The notes below the pieces were generated by a model, which saw only the letters and a program-made list of their open reading frames with translations, made no database searches and was not told where the DNA came from. From Microbacteriaceae bacterium PS02067 (GTDB taxonomy: Bacteria > Actinomycetota > Actinomycetes > Actinomycetales > Microbacteriaceae), in assembly GCA_029960085.1 (NCBI GenBank), contig JASCPG010000023.1:1-40752 (forward strand): a DNA stretch of 40,752 bases, read 5' to 3'. How positions within the stretch are numbered: the stretch's first letter is position 1; every line of letters starts with the position of its first letter. Shown here in pieces: positions 1-7,773 of the stretch. The translations under genes were made by a program, and so were the position numbers.

Positions 1-1
1 C

Positions 2-1354
2 GTGGCCGCGGTGCTCGCGGCGGGGGCTCCCGTCGCAGGTTCGGCCGCGCTGGCGTCCGGCCCCGCCGCGCCCGTCGCACCTGTCGTCGCCGGGGCGCCC
101 ACCGCGCTCGGGGCACGGCCCGCTTCATCAGCGGCCCTTCAGACCACGACGCCGAACCCGGCCGAGGAGGCCGACCCGATCCGGGCGGCCCAGTACTGGC
201 TCGACGAGTACGGGGTGCGGGATGCCTGGCAGACGACGCGCGGCAAGGGTGTCACGATCGCGATCATCGACACGGGCGTCGGGCGGAGCCCCGTCGAGTT
301 CTCCGGCGCCGTCGTCGGGGGAGCGGACTTCTCCGGCGTCGGTGCTTCCGACGGGCGCAAGCCCGTGGGGGCCGTCGACGCGAGCCACGGCAGCTGGGTG
401 GCATCCCTCGCCGCGTCGCGCGGAACGGGCCCCGACACCGGGATGATCGGTGTCGCGCCCGAGGCGAGCCTGCTCGCGATCTCGGTCGGGTTCGGAGCGT
501 CATCGTCGGTGCCGTTCATCGACCAGGTCGCCGATGCGATGCGCTGGGCGGTCGACCACGGCGCCGATGTCATCAACCTGTCGTTCACGACCAACACCCT
601 GACATGGGACCCGAAGTGGGACGACGCCTTCCAGTACGCCTTCGACCATGACGTGGTCGTGGTCGTGGCGGCAGGCAACAAGGGGAGCGGCACGACCGAG
701 GTGGGCGCACCCGCGACGATCCCCGGGGTGCTGACGGTCGGCGGGGTCACCCGCGACGGGGTCGCGAGCGACCGGGCATCCACGCAGGGGATCACGATCG
801 GGATCTCCGCACCCAGTGAGCAGCTGCTCGGAGTCTCGGCCGACGGCACCGTCGTGCAGTGGGACGGGACGAGCGGGGCCGCGCCGATCGTCGCGGGGAT
901 CGTCGCGCTCGTGCGGGCCGCTCATCCCGATCTCAACGCCGACAACGTCATCAACCGGGTGATCTCGACCGCCCGTTCGACGTCCGCATCGCTTGCGAAC
1001 CCCCAGCTGTACGGGCATGGACTGGTGGATGCCTCGGCCGCCGTCTCCGCATCGGTGCCGACGGTCGACAAGAGCCCGCTCGGAATGACGCTCGCCGAGT
1101 GGGTGCGGTTGTATCGGCGCGCGGAGGTCCAGCCGAAGCCGCAGCCGACCGCGACGCCCGCGCCGATCCCCGAGCTGCCCGCTGCGGACGTCGTCGTCGT
1201 GCGCTCGCCGCTGCTGCCCAGCTCGGACACTCTCCGCTACGGCACGGTGCCGCTCGGGGTGGGCACCCTGGCGGCTATACTGGTGGCGCTCGGCGTCACT
1301 GCTGCTGCCCGGCGCATCAGATCGGAGCGGGCTCAGCGCGCTTCGAGCCGTTGA
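2..1354 (+). CDS. mycP: Mycosin-type S8 serine protease, 5'-truncated
   Basis: This is a subtilisin-fold protease of the kind linked to type VII (ESX) secretion, anchored outside the membrane. The catalytic triad is visible, counting from the first in-window GTG: Asp90 in AIIDTG, His129 in DASHGSW and Ser291 in DGTSGAAP; Asn226 in AAGN would form the oxyanion hole. A Pro-rich linker is followed by one transmembrane helix and a short Arg-rich cytosolic tail at the C-terminus, as in mycosins. The N-terminus begins within an Ala-rich hydrophobic stretch that looks like the middle of a signal peptide and lacks the basic n-region, so the true start is probably upstream of the window. Other ESX genes would be expected upstream; none are visible here. 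A general subtilase is the alternative. Confidence 0.88.
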   Translation: MAAVLAAGAPVAGSAALASGPAAPVAPVVAGAPTALGARPASSAALQTTTPNPAEEADPIRAAQYWLDEYGVRDAWQTTRGKGVTIAIIDTGVGRSPVEFSGAVVGGADFSGVGASDGRKPVGAVDASHGSWVASLAASRGTGPDTGMIGVAPEASLLAISVGFGASSSVPFIDQVADAMRWAVDHGADVINLSFTTNTLTWDPKWDDAFQYAFDHDVVVVVAAGNKGSGTTEVGAPATIPGVLTVGGVTRDGVASDRASTQGITIGISAPSEQLLGVSADGTVVQWDGTSGAAPIVAGIVALVRAAHPDLNADNVINRVISTARSTSASLANPQLYGHGLVDASAAVSASVPTVDKSPLGMTLAEWVRLYRRAEVQPKPQPTATPAPIPELPAADVVVVRSPLLPSSDTLRYGTVPLGVGTLAAILVALGVTAAARRIRSERAQRASSR

Positions 1355-1374
1355 TCCAAGGAGTCCTTCCACCT

Positions 1375-2859
1375 GTGAGCACCACAGCGACCAGCACTGC
1401 CACGCGCGTGCCCAAAATCCTCATCGTCGGTGGCGGGTACGCCGGCTTCTACACCGCCTGGAAGCTCGAGAAGCACCTCCGCAAGGGCGAGGCCGAGGTC
1501 ACGATCGTCGACCCGCTGCCCTACATGACGTACCAGCCGTTCCTGCCCGAGGTCGCGGCCGGCGAGATCGAGGCGCGCCACGTCATCGTGGGGTTGCGTC
1601 GTCACCTGAAGAAGACGAAGGTCGTGACCGCGAAGGTCACGAACATCGACCACGCGAACCGGACGGCGACGATCACGCCCGAGGTCGGCGAGCCGTGGCA
1701 GGAGAGCTACGACCAGATCGTCGTGACCGCCGGCGCCGTCTCGCGCACCTTCCCCATCCCCGGCATCGCCGACAACGCCATCGGCCTGAAGACGATCGAG
1801 GAGGCGGTCGCGATCCGTGACCGCATCCTCACGAACTTCGACCGCGCGGCGAACCTCCCCGCCGGGCCCGAGCGGGATCGCCTCCTGACCGTCGTGGTCG
1901 TCGGCGGCGGCTTCGCGGGCATCGAGGTGTTCGCCGAGACCCGCGCCCTGGCATCCTCGCTGCTGAAGGACTACCCGCAGCTGCGGTTCGAAGACACGCA
2001 CTTCCACCTCGTCGAAGCGATGGGCCGCATCATGCCCGAGGTGTCGCTGCAGACGAGCGAGTGGGTGCTGAAGAGTCTCGCCAAGCGCGGCGCCAACGTC
2101 CACCTCGACACGCAGCTCACCGGCGCGGTCGACGGCAACGTGGAGCTGTCGACGGGCGAGGTCATTCCGACGGACCTCATCATCTGGACCGCGGGCGTCA
2201 TGGCGAACCCGACGGTCGTCCGCGGCAGCGACCTGCCCGCCGAGGAGCGCGGCCGTATCCGTACGCGCGCAGACCTCCGTGTCGGCACCGCCGACGAGGT
2301 CGTCGAGGGCGCCTGGGCCGCCGGTGACGTGTCGGCCGTGCCCGACCTCACGGGCAAGGGCGTCGGCGGGTACTGCGTTCCCAACGCGCAGCACGCCGTG
2401 CGTCAGGCGAAGCTGCTCGCGAAGAACCTCGTCGCCGTGCTGCGCGACGAGGTGCCCCGCGAGTACATCCACCACAACATGGGCGCCGTCGCCGGTCTCG
2501 GGCTCTACAACGGTGTGTTCCAGTCGGGGAACCTCGCGCTCAAGGGCTTCATCGCGTGGTGCGCGCACCGTGGCTACCACGGCCTGGCCATGCCGTCGTG
2601 GGAGCGCAAGTGGCGCGTCATCGGCGACTGGTGGCACAACTTCTGGCTGACCCGCGACAACGTGTCGCTGCAGACCGTGCAGAACCCGCGCTACGTGTTC
2701 GAGGAGTTCGCCGCGCGTCCGCGTCCGGCGGCGCCCGTCGAGGCCCCGGCGGCGCCGGCTGCTCCGGCGATCGACCCGAAGTCGGTCGAGAGGGAGAAGG
2801 CGGCCGTCAAGAAGGCTCCGGCCAAGAAGGCGCCCGCGAAAGCGTCGACCGAGGCCTGA
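1375..2859 (+). CDS. ndh: Type II NADH:quinone oxidoreductase (NDH-2)
   Basis: A non-proton-pumping FAD enzyme that passes electrons from NADH to menaquinone at the membrane. There are two Rossmann motifs: GGGYAG near residues 19-24 (FAD) and GGGFAG near 180 (NADH). The WTAGV segment and the later AAGDVSAVPD segment close the FAD site. The open frame extends far upstream through the mycosin gene, but the GTG at 1375 is preceded by AAGGAG (1358-1363) and gives the usual N-terminus and a length of 494 residues. The last ~45 residues are a Pro/Ala then Lys/Ala-rich tail, longer than in many NDH-2 proteins. It lies 20 bp after the mycosin stop and could be co-transcribed with it, though the functions look unrelated. 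A strong hairpin follows immediately. Confidence 0.95.
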   Translation: MSTTATSTATRVPKILIVGGGYAGFYTAWKLEKHLRKGEAEVTIVDPLPYMTYQPFLPEVAAGEIEARHVIVGLRRHLKKTKVVTAKVTNIDHANRTATITPEVGEPWQESYDQIVVTAGAVSRTFPIPGIADNAIGLKTIEEAVAIRDRILTNFDRAANLPAGPERDRLLTVVVVGGGFAGIEVFAETRALASSLLKDYPQLRFEDTHFHLVEAMGRIMPEVSLQTSEWVLKSLAKRGANVHLDTQLTGAVDGNVELSTGEVIPTDLIIWTAGVMANPTVVRGSDLPAEERGRIRTRADLRVGTADEVVEGAWAAGDVSAVPDLTGKGVGGYCVPNAQHAVRQAKLLAKNLVAVLRDEVPREYIHHNMGAVAGLGLYNGVFQSGNLALKGFIAWCAHRGYHGLAMPSWERKWRVIGDWWHNFWLTRDNVSLQTVQNPRYVFEEFAARPRPAAPVEAPAAPAAPAIDPKSVEREKAAVKKAPAKKAPAKASTEA

Positions 2860-2864
2860 ATCTC

Positions 2865-2910
2865 GAACGACGAACCCCCATCCCGCTCGCGGGATGGGGG
2901 TTCGTCGTTC
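2865..2910 (+). terminator. Terminator of ndh
   Basis: A perfect 21-bp inverted repeat (2865-2885 with 2890-2910) around a 4-nt loop lies 5 bp after the ndh stop. There is no clear U-tract, but the stem is long and GC-rich. It insulates the tRNA gene that follows. Confidence 0.85.
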
Positions 2911-2918
2911 GTGCGGGC

Positions 2919-2924
2919 TAGCCT
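2919..2924 (+). promoter_or_regulatory. -10 box of the tRNA gene
   Basis: TAGCCT fits the TANNNT actinobacterial -10 pattern seen repeatedly in this window. It ends 8 nt before the first tRNA base, so transcription would start within a few bases of the mature 5' end. No convincing -35 box is visible. Confidence 0.45.
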
Positions 2925-2932
2925 GTGAGCAG

Positions 2933-3005
2933 GCCCCCGTAGCCCAATGGCAGAGGCAGGCGACTTAAAATCGCTTCAGTGTCGGTTCGAGTCCGTCCGG
3001 GGGTA
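2933..3005 (+). tRNA. tRNA, anticodon UAA (Leu), class I with short variable loop
   Basis: A 73-nt cloverleaf can be drawn: acceptor GCCCCCG/CGGGGGT (one G-U pair), a D arm with a GG-containing loop, an anticodon stem GGCGA/TCGCT holding loop CTTAAAA, a 5-nt variable loop, a T arm with TTCGAGT, and A73. The anticodon TAA (2966-2968) reads UUA (Leu), and A73 fits leucyl-tRNA synthetase. Bacterial tRNA-Leu normally has a long variable arm, so this is atypical. The T stem carries a T-T mismatch, the D stem a C-A mismatch, and no CCA is encoded. It may be a second, specialised tRNA or a decaying one. Confidence 0.75.
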
Positions 3006-3063
3006 CGGCTGCGACGCGGACGCCGGGTTGGCCCCGTGGGGACCTCGTGATGGCGGAGAGTCG

Positions 3064-3453
3064 TCAGACGAGCTTCTCGAACACCATCGTCGCCTGGATG
3101 CGGTCGCCCCCGCCGAAGCCCGTGCTGCCGGATGACGCCGTCGTGATGGTGTGGAGCCGGTAGCCGAGCGCCGCCTGCCGATTGATCACGCTCTCGAGCT
3201 CCGTGAGGTTTCCCGACCCCGTGCCGAAGAACTTCTCCTTCAGCACGACCTGCAGGACGACGTAGCTCATTCCCGTGGGAGCGGGGCGCGGTTGTGCGCC
3301 GGAGACGGCATCCGCCTGCGCGCGGTTGATCATTCCGGGAATGCCGGGCTCCGGGGGCGCCGGCGGCTGCACCGTCTCGGTCCAGGCCCGTCCATCCCAC
3401 CACCGGGTCGTGCCCGTGCCGTCGTCGTACCAACCGGCCTGTGTGTCGCTCAC
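3064..3453 (-). CDS. DUF2510-DUF4177 domain protein
   Basis: A 129-residue protein of unknown function. The N-terminus carries the short DUF2510 motif (GWYDDGTGTTRWWDGRAW), common at the ends of actinobacterial membrane or signalling proteins. After a Pro-rich linker, residues ~62-129 resemble DUF4177 (YVVLQVVLKEKFF ... LNxxGxxG-like turn ... MVFEK), a small alpha/beta fold. No transmembrane helix is evident, so it is probably cytosolic. The GTG start has a GGGAG Shine-Dalgarno about 6 nt upstream. It is a single gene facing the tRNA. Confidence 0.8.
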   Translation of the reverse strand: MSDTQAGWYDDGTGTTRWWDGRAWTETVQPPAPPEPGIPGMINRAQADAVSGAQPRPAPTGMSYVVLQVVLKEKFFGTGSGNLTELESVINRQAALGYRLHTITTASSGSTGFGGGDRIQATMVFEKLV

Positions 3454-3719
3454 GTCTTTCTCCCTGCGCCGACATGTTCGAGTGTGCGTCGCGGAATCAC
3501 CCTATCGAGGGCGAAGCGGTCGGCCCTTGCACGTTCAGCGCCAGTCGTCGGCGTCGCCCGGAGTGCAGATGGACGTGCCCGAATGGCTCGAGTGGGGCGA
3601 ACCGCGGGTACCGGGGCGAGATCAAACTGGTCCGCCTCAGCCACCGACGTCCGGCGCCGGCCCAGGTGCGATCGGCCTGAGGCTCCCTGGGAAATGCCAA
3701 TGTCGGGGCCCTGCGTAAG
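3454..3719. other. Intergenic region without a supported gene
   Basis: This spacer lies between the divergent genes starting at 3453 (minus) and 3793 (plus). Several overlapping short open frames exist in both directions, but none has a Shine-Dalgarno with a plausible start or a recognisable product. It presumably contains the two promoters. Confidence 0.5.
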
Positions 3720-3735
3720 ATGAGAATTGTCTCAT
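3720..3735 (+). promoter_or_regulatory. Palindrome ATGAGA-N4-TCTCAT
   Basis: A perfect 6-bp inverted repeat with a 4-nt spacer, about 58 bp before the start of the DUF4352-type gene. It is AT-richer than its surroundings and could be a repressor site. Confidence 0.4.
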
Positions 3736-3740
3736 GTGAC

Positions 3741-3762
3741 GCCGGGCGATCAGTTGCCCGGC
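3741..3762 (+). promoter_or_regulatory. Leader hairpin GCCGGGC-N8-GCCCGGC
   Basis: A 7-bp GC stem followed by TCTTTCC, located 30 bp before the ATG at 3793. It could act as a weak attenuator in the 5' leader of the downstream gene or as a terminator for transcription from upstream. Confidence 0.35.
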
Positions 3763-3792
3763 TCTTTCCTGCATCACCCGACTGGAGAATCA

Positions 3793-4749
3793 ATGTCGAA
3801 CGTCCTTCCGCCGAACCCCGGCGATCCCGCGGCCCCGCAACAGGGCCCCTACGGCGGCCCCGCAGTGCCGCCACAGAACCCGTACGGCGCGCCCGCCGTA
3901 CCGCAGCAGAACCCGTATGGCGCGCCCGCCCTCGGCATGCCTCCGCAGCCGCACGGCGCGCAGAACCGGGGCAGGAATGTCCTGGGGCTTGTCGCGATGA
4001 TCGTCGCCATCGTGGGATTCGTGTTCGCCTGCATCCCCGGCGCCCTCATCATCGGCTGGATCCTGCTGCCGGTCGGCTTCATTCTCGGCCTTGTTGCTGT
4101 GTTCCTGAAGGGCACCAAGTGGCAGGCGATCACGGCGATCATCGTCTCGGTGGTGGGAACCATCGTGGGCGTCGTCGTCTTCTTCGGCGTGGTCGCCAAC
4201 TCGTTCAATGATGCGTTCAACAGCAGCGGCACCACCGTGATCGAGTCTCCTGAGAGTCAGGACCAGGGTCAGACGTCTGCTGACGATGACGCAACCGAGG
4301 GGTCCTCAGCCGCCGAGACCGGTACGCGTGAGAACCCCGCAGCCCTCGGTTCGGCGATCTCCAGCGATGAGTGGAAGGTCACCGTCAACGCGGTGACGTC
4401 GGGTGCCGCGGCCAGTGACGCGATCGCCGCCGCAAACAGCTTCAACGAACCGGCCGACGCCGGAACGGAGTTCATCCTGGTCAACTACACGGTCACGTAC
4501 ATCGGAGATGACGCGGACGGTCAGATGCCGGCGTTCGTCGGTGTCGAGTACGTGACGGCCGCGGGGGTGACGGTCAACTCGCTCGACAAGCTCGTCGTCG
4601 CACCCGACGCGATGGACTCGGTGAGCACCCTGTACAACGGGGGCAGCGCCACGGGGAACATGGCGATTCAGGTTCCATCGCCTGTCGATGGCGTCCTCGC
4701 CGTGCGTCCCGGGATGCTGGCCGACAAGGTGTTCGTGGCAATTCACTGA
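3793..4749 (+). CDS. DUF4190/DUF4352-like membrane protein
   Basis: A 318-residue membrane protein of unknown function. Residues 1-58 are Pro/Gln/Tyr-rich with repeats of NPYGAPA type (QNPYGAPAVP and variants), a layout common in actinobacterial DUF4190 proteins. Three hydrophobic segments span ~60-135. The extracytoplasmic part has an acidic linker and then a ~130-residue domain resembling DUF4352 (TGTRENPAALGSAI ... EFILVNYTVTYIGDD ... YNGGSATGNMAIQVP), an immunoglobulin-like fold. The ATG at 3793 is preceded by GGAG at 3784-3787; an in-frame upstream start at 3727 lies inside the palindrome and is less likely. A hairpin follows the stop. Confidence 0.8.
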   Translation: MSNVLPPNPGDPAAPQQGPYGGPAVPPQNPYGAPAVPQQNPYGAPALGMPPQPHGAQNRGRNVLGLVAMIVAIVGFVFACIPGALIIGWILLPVGFILGLVAVFLKGTKWQAITAIIVSVVGTIVGVVVFFGVVANSFNDAFNSSGTTVIESPESQDQGQTSADDDATEGSSAAETGTRENPAALGSAISSDEWKVTVNAVTSGAAASDAIAAANSFNEPADAGTEFILVNYTVTYIGDDADGQMPAFVGVEYVTAAGVTVNSLDKLVVAPDAMDSVSTLYNGGSATGNMAIQVPSPVDGVLAVRPGMLADKVFVAIH

Positions 4750-4760
4750 GGCTCGACGAG

Positions 4761-4796
4761 CGGGTGGTGGGTCGAGAGGCTTCGGCCCACCACCCG
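4761..4796 (+). terminator. Terminator after the DUF4352-type gene
   Basis: A perfect 11-bp stem, CGGGTGGTGGG (4761-4771) with CCCACCACCCG (4786-4796), around a 14-nt loop, 11 bp after the stop. It has no U-tract. Confidence 0.7.
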
Positions 4797-4891
4797 GTCA
4801 GCCGCAGTGTTCCGTTCCCCGCCGGCCAATGGCCTTCCGCCGGGCGACACGGCGTTTCTGGGATCGCACGATGACACTGCATTCTTGACGT

Positions 4892-5617
4892 ATGGCTCAC
4901 CCCACCGACCTGCTCGCGGTTCTCATCGACGCCGACAACGTTCCCTCCTCGAAGGTCGGTGCGGTGATCTCCGAGATCGCCCGCTTCGGCACGGCATCCG
5001 TGAAACGCGTCTATGGAGACTGGACGACGACCCGGCTCGCCGGTTGGAAGACCGCGGCGAGCGAGCACGTGATCCAGCCGATGCAGCAGTTTGCGAACAC
5101 CGTACGGAAGAACGCGACGGACAGCGCTCTCATCATCGATGCGATGGATCTCCTCTACACACGTCGCTTCAGTGGCTTCTGCATCGTGTCCTCCGACAGT
5201 GACTTCACTCGGCTCGCGACCCGTATCCGAGAGGACGGTGTGACGGTCTACGGCTTCGGCGAGCGCAAGACCCCCGAGGCGTTCCGCAATGCGTGCGACA
5301 TCTTCACCTACCTCGAGGTGCTCGGCGAAGGCGAGGTCGAGGAGATCGTGGCCGCCCCCGCACGCACCCTGCGGAAGGATCTCCGGAGCAACACGAAGCT
5401 TGTGGCCGGGCTGCGGGCTTGCGTTTCGACCGCGTCTGGCGAGGACGGCTGGGCGAACCTCGGGCCGGTCGGCCAGCTCATGCGCAAGCAACAACCCGAT
5501 TTCGACCCCCGGAACTGGGGCTACGCAAAACTGTCCGACCTGATTCGCGAGATCGACCTCTTCGATATCGGTCCTCGGCCGTCCGGCGGTCTTCAGATTC
5601 GCAACAAGGCCAGGTGA
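4892..5617 (+). CDS. NYN-domain RNase-like protein with OST-HTH/LOTUS domain
   Basis: A 241-residue LabA/DUF88-type protein. The N-terminal NYN (PIN-fold) domain, residues ~5-145, shows the acidic residues that bind metal in this nuclease fold: D13 and D15 in IDADN, D83/D86 in IIDAMD, and D102/D104 in SSDSDF. Residues ~160-238 resemble the OST-HTH/LOTUS RNA-binding domain (GWANLGPVGQLMRK ... YAKLSDLI). The likely role is RNA binding and cleavage, but the substrate is unknown. CATTCT (4880-4885) ends 6 nt before the ATG and no Shine-Dalgarno is visible, so the mRNA may be leaderless. It is convergent with the NERD gene. Confidence 0.88.
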   Translation: MAHPTDLLAVLIDADNVPSSKVGAVISEIARFGTASVKRVYGDWTTTRLAGWKTAASEHVIQPMQQFANTVRKNATDSALIIDAMDLLYTRRFSGFCIVSSDSDFTRLATRIREDGVTVYGFGERKTPEAFRNACDIFTYLEVLGEGEVEEIVAAPARTLRKDLRSNTKLVAGLRACVSTASGEDGWANLGPVGQLMRKQQPDFDPRNWGYAKLSDLIREIDLFDIGPRPSGGLQIRNKAR

Positions 5618-5645
5618 CGCCATTCGCACCGAGCTGTCCGCCTCA

Positions 5646-5665
5646 GATCGAGATCCACCTCGATC
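5646..5665. terminator. Weak hairpin between convergent genes
   Basis: GATCGAG-N6-CTCGATC lies in the 105-bp gap between the NYN and NERD stops. The 7-bp stem has no T-tract, so a terminator role is only a suggestion. Confidence 0.3.
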
Positions 5666-5722
5666 GCCGTTGTCGCTGCGAAGCCGTCGCGGCCATCCGC
5701 TGGGGTAGTGAAGCTGTCCGCA

Positions 5723-6550
5723 TCACCCGCCGAACAGGCGCGCGTAGTAGCCGATCGCCAGGGGCACGCTGACACCGAGGATGCCGACGAGAACGGCTCC
5801 ACCCCAGAGCATCCGAACACGCCGTGCCGACTCCACTTCGCGGCGCAGCTGGGCGAAGCCCGCGGTGTCGGCCATCGGTTGCGGCTGGCCCGTCCATGTC
5901 TCCTTGGCGCACACCGCCGCCGCGACAGTCGCACCGAGCGCGGCGTCGAGGGCCGGCTTCTGCTTCTTCAGCCACCGCACGAGCTGCGGTGAGGCCAGCA
6001 CCGCGACATCCGCAGGCTGCTCTCGAACCGTGATCTGCTTCGCTCCCACGACGACGATGACACCGCGCACGGGAACATCGGCGCCGACCGCCGATGACAG
6101 GAGCTTCTGCGTTCTCGGCGCCTCGTGGCGCGTGTTGCGGAGATGCTCCGTCTTCTGACCGTTGACCAGCAATCGCCGGCCGCCGACCCAGACCTTCGCA
6201 CCCGCGTGGTGCTTCGTGTTCAGGGTGAAGACGCCGGGTGGGCCGACGACCACGTGGTCGATGTCGCTGCCGCGCGTCCCGATCGGCACCGAATGCACCA
6301 CGGTCCATCCGTCGCCGAGCGCTTCGAGTCTGCGGGCGACCTCGAGTTCGCCGAGCGCGCCGACGTACCAGGGGTGCGAGTCCTCCGACAGCGGCGACCT
6401 GCCGAGGATCCGTGCGAAGGCGGAACGCGGCGGCGCCTCACTCTGAACGCGCAGGCACTCGGCTATGACGGATGCCGCGGGGGTCCCTCCGAACGGTGCG
6501 GCGACCGCGGGGGAGTCTGAGGGCAGCTGAGGGGGGAAGTCAGTCGTCAT
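5723..6550 (-). CDS. NERD-domain (nuclease-related) membrane protein
   Basis: A 275-residue protein with a NERD domain at ~63-180: GALGELEVARRLEAL, then GSDIDHVVVGPPGVFTLNTK, and VWVGGRRLLVNG. NERD is a PD-(D/E)XK-like nuclease fold. D98 fits the catalytic Asp, while the usual acid before the Lys is Asn111 (NTK), which I recall as common in actinobacterial members. One C-terminal transmembrane helix lies at ~250-270. The frame is open back to 6640, overlapping the yidC-like gene. The ATG at 6550 is preferred because TAGAAT ends 7 nt before it. Substrate and activity are unknown. Confidence 0.85.
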   Translation of the reverse strand: MTTDFPPQLPSDSPAVAAPFGGTPAASVIAECLRVQSEAPPRSAFARILGRSPLSEDSHPWYVGALGELEVARRLEALGDGWTVVHSVPIGTRGSDIDHVVVGPPGVFTLNTKHHAGAKVWVGGRRLLVNGQKTEHLRNTRHEAPRTQKLLSSAVGADVPVRGVIVVVGAKQITVREQPADVAVLASPQLVRWLKKQKPALDAALGATVAAAVCAKETWTGQPQPMADTAGFAQLRREVESARRVRMLWGGAVLVGILGVSVPLAIGYYARLFGG

Positions 6551-6557
6551 CGGCTCG

Positions 6558-6563
6558 ATTCTA
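6558..6563 (-). promoter_or_regulatory. -10 box of the NERD gene
   Basis: TAGAAT on the minus strand ends 7 nt before the ATG at 6550, which predicts a leaderless mRNA starting at or next to the start codon. Confidence 0.5.
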
Positions 6564-6585
6564 GGGATGCCGTTCGGATCGCGGC

Positions 6586-7329
6586 TTACACATCGATCGG
6601 GTACCGCCGGCGTAGCACGAGCCGCTGGCAGAGGGTCCACGTGACGGTCACGAGCAGGTAGATCCCCGCCGCGAGCGGTACGAACATCGCGACGACGGCC
6701 GTCGCGAACTGCAGCGTGCCGAGAAGGCCACCCAGGATTCGCGGCTGCGGGGTGTTCGAGTCACCGAGCGGTGGCACCCGGAGCAGACGGCGCGTCAGCT
6801 CGCCGACGAGTGCGATGAGGAGGACGAGGCATCCGATCACCACCCACGTCGCGGGGTCGGTGCTGCCCGCCGCGACTGCTGCCGTGAGTCTCTCGCCAAG
6901 CGGCACGCCGAACAGGCTCTCTGTCAGGAGAGCGTTCGGGTGGCCGCCGATCGTCGGATGGAGGAAGACGGAGTACAGCAGCCCGACGATCGGCGCTTGG
7001 ATCAGCATTGGCAGGCAACCCGCGAACGGCGACGCGCCCTCGTCGCGGTACAACTGCATCGTCTCGCGCTGCAGCCGCTCGGGGTCGGCCTGATGACGCT
7101 TCTGCAGGTCACGCAGGCGCGGCGCGAGCCGCGCGCGCGTCTGCTCCGCTTTCGCCTGGGCGATGCCCGTGGGGATGAGCGCGGCGCGCACGACGAGCGT
7201 GACGAACGCGATCGCGAGGGCCGCGGCGAACGGCCCGGCCAATGGAGTCAGAAGCGTGGTGAGGGCCATGAGGCCCGCGTATGCGAGGTCGAGGAGGGTC
7301 GAGAAAACAGGCAGGGTCGAGAAGTCCAC
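6586..7329 (-). CDS. YidC/Oxa1-family membrane insertase paralogue
   Basis: A 247-residue member of the YidC/Oxa1 family, which inserts and folds membrane proteins. There are about five transmembrane helices. R48 in VTLVVRAALIP matches the hydrophilic-groove arginine, followed by the charged cytoplasmic hairpin (~55-95) and the LYRDEGASPFAGCLPMLIQ segment typical of the family. It is shorter than the housekeeping YidC encoded next to rnpA/rpmH at the origin and lacks any large extracytoplasmic domain, so it is probably a second copy. It sits 84 bp after a small membrane protein gene, likely one unit. Confidence 0.88.
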   Translation of the reverse strand: MDFSTLPVFSTLLDLAYAGLMALTTLLTPLAGPFAAALAIAFVTLVVRAALIPTGIAQAKAEQTRARLAPRLRDLQKRHQADPERLQRETMQLYRDEGASPFAGCLPMLIQAPIVGLLYSVFLHPTIGGHPNALLTESLFGVPLGERLTAAVAAGSTDPATWVVIGCLVLLIALVGELTRRLLRVPPLGDSNTPQPRILGGLLGTLQFATAVVAMFVPLAAGIYLLVTVTWTLCQRLVLRRRYPIDV

Positions 7330-7413
7330 GGAAGGTCCGTTCGTCGAGGCGATCTGGGTCGGCTGATCGGCCGCGAACGGATGCCGGGGCGACTCGCCCT
7401 CGGCTGATCGACG

Positions 7414-7701
7414 CTACGCGGCCGCGACCACCAGGCCGGGACCTCGCCGGCGCACGTGACCCGCGGCATCCGGGTCGCTCTGGGCGAGGGGAGCGGTCAA
7501 CTCCGTGTGACGCGTCGGGTGCGTGCGGGGCCCGCGCGGGTCGGCGTACAGCGTCGCGAGTGCGACGACGACGAGGGCGGCGACCGACAGCACGAGGACG
7601 GCCACGGCCACGAGCGACCCGGTCGAGACGGGGTCGAGAACGGCGATCAGGCCCAGCCCGGTGAGCATCGCCCGCAGAAGCGCCGCGATCGTCTCGATCA
7701 T
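7414..7701 (-). CDS. Small membrane protein, DUF6412-like
   Basis: A 95-residue protein with two hydrophobic segments (~5-25 and ~28-50) and a polar, His/Pro-rich C-terminal part. Its position directly upstream of the YidC paralogue matches DUF6412 proteins of Microbacteriaceae as I remember them. A GAGGAGG Shine-Dalgarno precedes the ATG by a few bases. Its function is unknown; a partner or substrate of the insertase is a guess from position only. Confidence 0.6.
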   Translation of the reverse strand: MIETIAALLRAMLTGLGLIAVLDPVSTGSLVAVAVLVLSVAALVVVALATLYADPRGPRTHPTRHTELTAPLAQSDPDAAGHVRRRGPGLVVAAA

Positions 7702-7773
7702 CGCGCCTCCTCGACTCGTCGCGCTCGTGTTCCGCTCAGGGTACCGCGTGCCCGGACGGCCACCGCGCGAGCC

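Noticed and set aside
859..1374. Long in-frame upstream extension of ndh (start at 859)
   Set aside because: It runs through the mycosin gene in another frame and encodes Arg/Gly-rich shadow sequence; the GTG at 1375 has a Shine-Dalgarno and the family N-terminus.
1333..2637. 434-codon minus-strand open frame opposite ndh
   Set aside because: Asp/Arg/His/Val-rich composition typical of an antisense shadow of a GC-rich gene; no recognisable domain.
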